From a virus, in the IMG/VR virus record IMGVR_UViG_3300037485_000166, positions 1-23,972 of that record: a DNA stretch of 23,972 nt; one strand, written 5' to 3'. Below the pieces are notes generated by a model. It did not search any database, had not been told where the DNA came from, and saw nothing but the letters and a program-made list of their open reading frames with translations. Position numbers and translations under genes: made by a program. Below are positions 21,368 to 23,972 of the stretch, in pieces (position 1 is the stretch's first letter; every line of letters starts with the position of its first letter).

Positions 21368-21690
21368 TATTTACATACAACGACCTAAAGTTCTGGCTAG
21401 AAGATGCCGACCTACTACCGCAGTCTTACTGGGATGCCCTCGAGGACTACGACCCAGACAATAAGAACTCCGATGAGATTCTTGCAAAGTGGCTTGGCTA
21501 CGTTCACGTTGCTGACTTCTACGAGTACGAGATGGACATCACCTACGTTGAGGAGACCTACAACGAGGATGGCTACACTAATACCGTAGCCTACCCCACG
21601 ACATCCGTTTATGGAGAAGCCCCAAAGCTTGCCGATGACATCTACACCAAGTGGATGAACTGGGCAACCCAAGTCGCATCTGAAGAATAA
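21364..21690 (+). CDS. Highly acidic 108-residue protein
   Basis: It has 24 Asp/Glu against five Lys and no Arg, giving a strongly negative protein with many Tyr and Trp (WLEDADLLPQSYWDALEDYD, then YEYEMDITYVEETYNEDG). No enzyme motif appears. Such charge with a compact length recalls DNA-mimic or anti-restriction proteins, but other acidic proteins exist, so this is a hypothesis. It starts on an ATGA overlap with the micro-peptide and shares its promoter. Confidence 0.65.
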   Translation: MIFTYNDLKFWLEDADLLPQSYWDALEDYDPDNKNSDEILAKWLGYVHVADFYEYEMDITYVEETYNEDGYTNTVAYPTTSVYGEAPKLADDIYTKWMNWATQVASEE

Positions 21691-21707
21691 TTAAAACCAA
21701 TCAAATG
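21691..21707 (+). promoter_or_regulatory. ACCAATC leader element 5
   Basis: TTAAAACCAATCA, identical over 13 bases to leader 1, stands between the stop at 21690 and ATG 21705, with two bases after ACCAATC. There is no promoter box next to it. Confidence 0.55.
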
Positions 21708-21881
21708 CAAACTATTTCCGAAATACTCAAAGACCTCAAGACCTGTGGCCTTTCTGAATCAATCATAAAAGACATTGAAACTATTGAGACCATACACTTG
21801 CGTTTAGCTTACCTAAATTCATCAGTTAGTGTTCCATTTGAGCAATGGTATGAAGCAACATTCAAAACAGAATCAAAATGA
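21705..21881 (+). CDS. 58-residue hypothetical protein
   Basis: The frame follows an ACCAATC leader and ends on an ATGA overlap with the exonuclease gene. The first half is helical (MQTISEILKDLKTCGLSESI, then IKDIETIETI) and the second half contains VPFEQWYEATFKTESK. The overlap suggests co-translation with the exonuclease, perhaps as a small partner. No family is recognised. Confidence 0.6.
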   Translation: MQTISEILKDLKTCGLSESIIKDIETIETIHLRLAYLNSSVSVPFEQWYEATFKTESK

Positions 21882-22648
21882 AAATCATAGAACTTTTAGA
21901 CGGCAGCACTTGGGATATGGACACAGTCCTCGAAAAGATGCAGGATGATGACTTTTACTACGGGGTACTCGGCAAGAACGCCCTGTCCTCAAGTGCTTGC
22001 AAGCTGCTCCTTACATCACCCAAGACCTACCATTACGTTACCAAATACGGCAGCGATGATTCCGATGCATTTGCAGTAGGTCGCTTGGTACACTTGATGA
22101 CCCTTGAGCCTCACAAGGTAGCGGACTACGAGGTGATTGAGGTGCAGAGCAAGAACGCAAAGGCGTGGCAGGATGCTAAAGGCAAGCGTAACCTTTGCAC
22201 CCGTAAGGAGTACAACGAGGCGCAACGTATCTCTGATGCGCTCCTGCGCAACGAGAACGTACTGGGTCTGCTTACTGGTTGCGAGTTTGAAGTGCCAAAG
22301 ATTGGTATGATTGGAGGCCTACCTTTTAGGGCAAAGGCTGACATCTATGCCGATGGGTTTCTCGCAGACATCAAAAGTACTCAAGATTTGCGCGCCTTCC
22401 CTTTTTCAGCTCGCAAATATGGTTATGATGTACAAGCGTTTATCTACACCCGACTCTTTGGAGTGCCGATAGATAAGTTCTTTTTTATCGCTATTGACAA
22501 AGGAAGCCTTGACATAGGCATTTACTCTGTAAGCCCAGAGTTCGTGGCAGAGGGTGAACGCAAGACTATGGAGGCAATAGAATTGTACAAGCAGTTCTTC
22601 ATCTTGGGTGAGGACTTGGACTCGTACACAATAGTAGGCACGTTATGA
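21878..22648 (+). CDS. RecE/Cas4-like PD-(D/E)XK exonuclease
   Basis: The 256-residue protein follows the DUF3799-type (PDDEXK_12-like) order. LSSSACKLLLTSPKTY is near the front, then GRLVHLM with His72, GLPFRAKADIYADG with Asp155, LADIKSTQDL with Asp164-x-Lys166, and DVQAFIY with Gln186 and Tyr190. This is the RecE/Cas4/AddB-like nuclease signature. It should chew DNA ends to produce single strands for recombination or annealing. No annealing partner of the RecT or Erf type is identified nearby; the SSB-like protein may serve. ATGA overlaps link it to both flanking genes. Confidence 0.8.
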   Translation: MKIIELLDGSTWDMDTVLEKMQDDDFYYGVLGKNALSSSACKLLLTSPKTYHYVTKYGSDDSDAFAVGRLVHLMTLEPHKVADYEVIEVQSKNAKAWQDAKGKRNLCTRKEYNEAQRISDALLRNENVLGLLTGCEFEVPKIGMIGGLPFRAKADIYADGFLADIKSTQDLRAFPFSARKYGYDVQAFIYTRLFGVPIDKFFFIAIDKGSLDIGIYSVSPEFVAEGERKTMEAIELYKQFFILGEDLDSYTIVGTL

Positions 22649-22800
22649 CCGACATCACTAAATGCACAGGAGAGGGCTGCGCCCTCAAAGAAACCTGCTA
22701 CCGCTTTACCGCAAACACAGGAATGTACCAATCGTTTTTCTTTGCAGTACCAATTCGGAACGGCAAGTGCGAGTCGTATTGGAACACCGAAATTAAATGA
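22645..22800 (+). CDS. 51-residue Cys-rich mini-protein
   Basis: The gene starts on the exonuclease stop by ATGA. The protein has four Cys: DITKCTGEGCALKETCYRF and a later GKCESYW. The spacing C-x4-C-x5-C followed by a distant C suggests a small zinc- or disulfide-bound knot. I recall related DITKC-x-C-x-K-x-C-YR mini-proteins in Bacteroidota phages. It overlaps the next frame by ATGA. Function is unknown. Confidence 0.65.
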   Translation: MTDITKCTGEGCALKETCYRFTANTGMYQSFFFAVPIRNGKCESYWNTEIK

Positions 22801-22862
22801 ACCGTTGCATTTTTTGCAACAACTCAAAGTGTAAAATGAAAACCAAACAAAGTGTAAAATGA
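22797..22862 (+). CDS. Possible 21-residue Cys-rich peptide
   Basis: ATGA overlaps both preceding and following genes, exactly bridging them. The product, MNRCIFCNNSKCKMKTKQSV plus Lys, has a CxxC and a further Cys within 11 residues, and is basic. The DNA holds a perfect hairpin GTTGCA-T5-TGCAAC and two copies of a 15-base repeat. It may be a true micro-protein or merely a translated linker that couples the neighbours. Confidence 0.45.
   Translation: MNRCIFCNNSKCKMKTKQSVK
22825..22862. repeat. 15-base direct repeat CAAAGTGTAAAATGA
   Basis: Perfect copies at 22825-22839 and 22848-22862, offset by 23 bases. Each carries an ATGA. The second ATG starts the next gene, so a duplicated start region is likely. 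Confidence 0.75.
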
Positions 22863-23014
22863 GAGACCAATTCATAAGGATAGCAACGGCACAACTTCGC
22901 AGTACCTATCCGTTCCGACCCCAACGTAACGCAGTAGCTGCAAAGATGTGGGTGCGATTCCTTGAGCGCAAAGCGATGGCGCAATGGTACAAAGACCAAG
23001 AGGCTAATTTATGA
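22859..23014 (+). CDS. 51-residue basic hypothetical protein
   Basis: The start overlaps the 21-residue frame and the stop overlaps the glycosyltransferase start, both as ATGA. The protein is basic and helical: RIATAQLRSTYPFRPQRNAV, then KMWVRFLERKAMAQWYKDQE. Nucleic-acid binding is possible from charge alone. No family is recognised. Confidence 0.6.
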   Translation: MRDQFIRIATAQLRSTYPFRPQRNAVAAKMWVRFLERKAMAQWYKDQEANL

Positions 23015-23949
23015 TTAGACCCTTTGTGCTTGCCTTCCACAAGCAGAACTCTGGAGTAAGCCACCACAGGGTATTTGCACCCTTGATATGCCACAAGGGA
23101 GTAGATGTCTTTTTCATTGAGAAAATAACCGACATTGACCCAGAGACGTGGCCGAAGGTCACTCACATTTATTCTTCAAGGACATTCCCTGTTGAACCGT
23201 TTGATGACTTTGTCAAGCTCTGCCGTAAGGAGGGCATCAAGCTAATCGTTGATAACGATGATTGGTGGGTGCTGCCCCCTACGCATCCCTTGCAAGGTCT
23301 GTATGTTGAGCAGATGAGAACACGCATCGTGCGCTCTATGAAAGCAGCAGATGAGGTATGGGTGACCAACAAGCACCTTGCCTCAAAGGTCAAGAAGTAC
23401 AATACCAACATCCGAATCATCCCCAATGCCATCAGCGTACCAACGTGGCAGGTAGAGCGTAAGCCAAGCGAAGAAGTCCGCTTTGGGTATGTCGGAGGCA
23501 ACCACCACGCAATAGACGTAAGAGAGTCCACAATCAACCTTGAAGGCTATCAAGGGTATGTGGCAGAGGTAGATGGCTACCCCGACATTATGAAGGCAAG
23601 CCATAGGCTGCCAACGATGCCACCAACACACTACCACAAGCTTTATGAGTTCTTTGATGTGAGCCTTGTGCCGTTGACAACCTCCGAGTTTGCCAAGTGC
23701 AAATCCCACCTAAAGATGTTGGAGGCAGGGTTTAGCAAGTGCGCTCTGATAGTGAGCAACACGCAACCCTACTCACCCTATATCACAAAGGATAACTGCA
23801 TTGCCATCAAACACCCAAGCGAATGGGCAGGAGCAATCAAGAGGCTAAGTGAAAACCCCAACCAAGTGGCTGACCTAACGGAATCGTTATACGAGTATGT
23901 TCAAGACTTCACGATGGAAAAGATAAACGAACTCCGATGCTTTACATAG
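23011..23949 (+). CDS. GT-B-fold glycosyltransferase (family 1-like)
   Basis: The 312-residue protein contains SGVSHHRVFAPL near the start, IVDNDDWWVLPPTHPLQG, AADEVWVTNKHLA, then IIPNAISV and RFGYVGGNHH. Near the end comes LVPLTTSEFAKCKSHLKMLE, then ALIVSNTQPYSPY. The C-terminal Lys...Glu segment (231-238) and the linker order match the nucleotide-sugar half of GT-B enzymes. It is near full length, and no signal or membrane helix is seen. It could glycosylate phage DNA bases, virion proteins or host glycans. It overlaps the next gene by 13 bases. Confidence 0.75.
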   Translation: MIRPFVLAFHKQNSGVSHHRVFAPLICHKGVDVFFIEKITDIDPETWPKVTHIYSSRTFPVEPFDDFVKLCRKEGIKLIVDNDDWWVLPPTHPLQGLYVEQMRTRIVRSMKAADEVWVTNKHLASKVKKYNTNIRIIPNAISVPTWQVERKPSEEVRFGYVGGNHHAIDVRESTINLEGYQGYVAEVDGYPDIMKASHRLPTMPPTHYHKLYEFFDVSLVPLTTSEFAKCKSHLKMLEAGFSKCALIVSNTQPYSPYITKDNCIAIKHPSEWAGAIKRLSENPNQVADLTESLYEYVQDFTMEKINELRCFT

Positions 23950-23972
23950 TCACGCCCTGCTCACGCCCTCAA
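23937..23972 (+). CDS. Start of a second glycosyltransferase-like gene (3'-truncated)
   Basis: ATG 23937 opens a frame that runs off the right edge. The twelve visible residues, MLYIVTPCSRPQ, resemble the VTPCSRP opening of family-2-like glycosyltransferases of phages. It overlaps the preceding glycosyltransferase gene by 13 bases, which favours a coupled pair. Confidence 0.45.
   Translation, partial: MLYIVTPCSRPQ

Noticed and set aside
22825-22862. CRISPR-like repeat
   Set aside because: Only two 15-base copies, eight bases apart, each containing a start codon. This is a duplicated start region, not an array.
1-23972. Integrase, repressor, attachment site or tRNA
   Set aside because: No recombinase motif, divergent regulator gene or cloverleaf could be recognised by eye, so lysogeny cannot be supported from this window.

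Overview
The window is a densely packed stretch of a tailed-phage genome. Every credible gene lies on the + strand, and neighbours often overlap by ATGA or a few bases. The probable host is a Bacteroidota bacterium, perhaps aquatic. This rests on three things: promoter boxes of the TAnnTTTG type, A-rich leaders instead of strong Shine-Dalgarno sites, and structural proteins that I recognise from memory as those of Flavobacterium/Cytophaga-type phages. A tape-measure protein without a visible sheath gene suggests a siphovirus. I see no integrase, repressor, CRISPR array or tRNA. The terminase and DNA polymerase, if present, lie outside the window.

Positions 1-15462 form the structural and lysis module. 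In order they hold a 5'-truncated neck/tail-completion-like protein, two large tail proteins, a 52-residue gene, the tape measure, and an XkdF-like prohead protease with an extra C-terminal domain. Next come a Cys-rich mini-protein, a scaffold-like acidic protein, the major capsid protein, a tail-tube candidate, and a portal with a Cys/His C-terminal domain. These are followed by a head-tail connector, mini-proteins, a receptor-binding fibre with duplicated modules, two small holin-like membrane proteins, a very basic 42-residue peptide, a T7-lysozyme-type amidase and a unimolecular-spanin-like lipoprotein. Hairpin terminators follow the capsid and tail-tube genes, presumably to tune the levels of abundant virion proteins.

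Positions 15463-15749 are non-coding, AT-rich and full of inverted and direct repeats. They separate the late genes from the DNA-metabolism genes and are the best candidate for an origin or control region.

Positions 15750-23972 form the replication, recombination and accessory module. It holds a DUF3310 protein, a RusA-like resolvase, a coiled-coil mini-protein, an SSB-like protein, a short RecA-fold helicase and a stand-alone DnaA-domain-IV-like protein. It also holds a small sigma-like factor, two adjacent PD-(D/E)XK-type nucleases, a very acidic protein, a RecE/Cas4-like exonuclease, Cys-rich mini-proteins, a GT-B glycosyltransferase and the start of a second glycosyltransferase. Three TATATTTG promoters, two of them just after terminators, divide the module into transcription units. 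A recurring ACCAATC element lies directly before five start codons.

The likely logic is this: helicase, SSB-like and DnaA-like proteins open and copy DNA, RusA, RecE-like and PD-(D/E)XK nucleases process recombination intermediates, and the sigma-like factor may redirect host polymerase to later genes. Many genes shorter than 60 codons are supported by stop/start overlaps and were annotated by direct reading.
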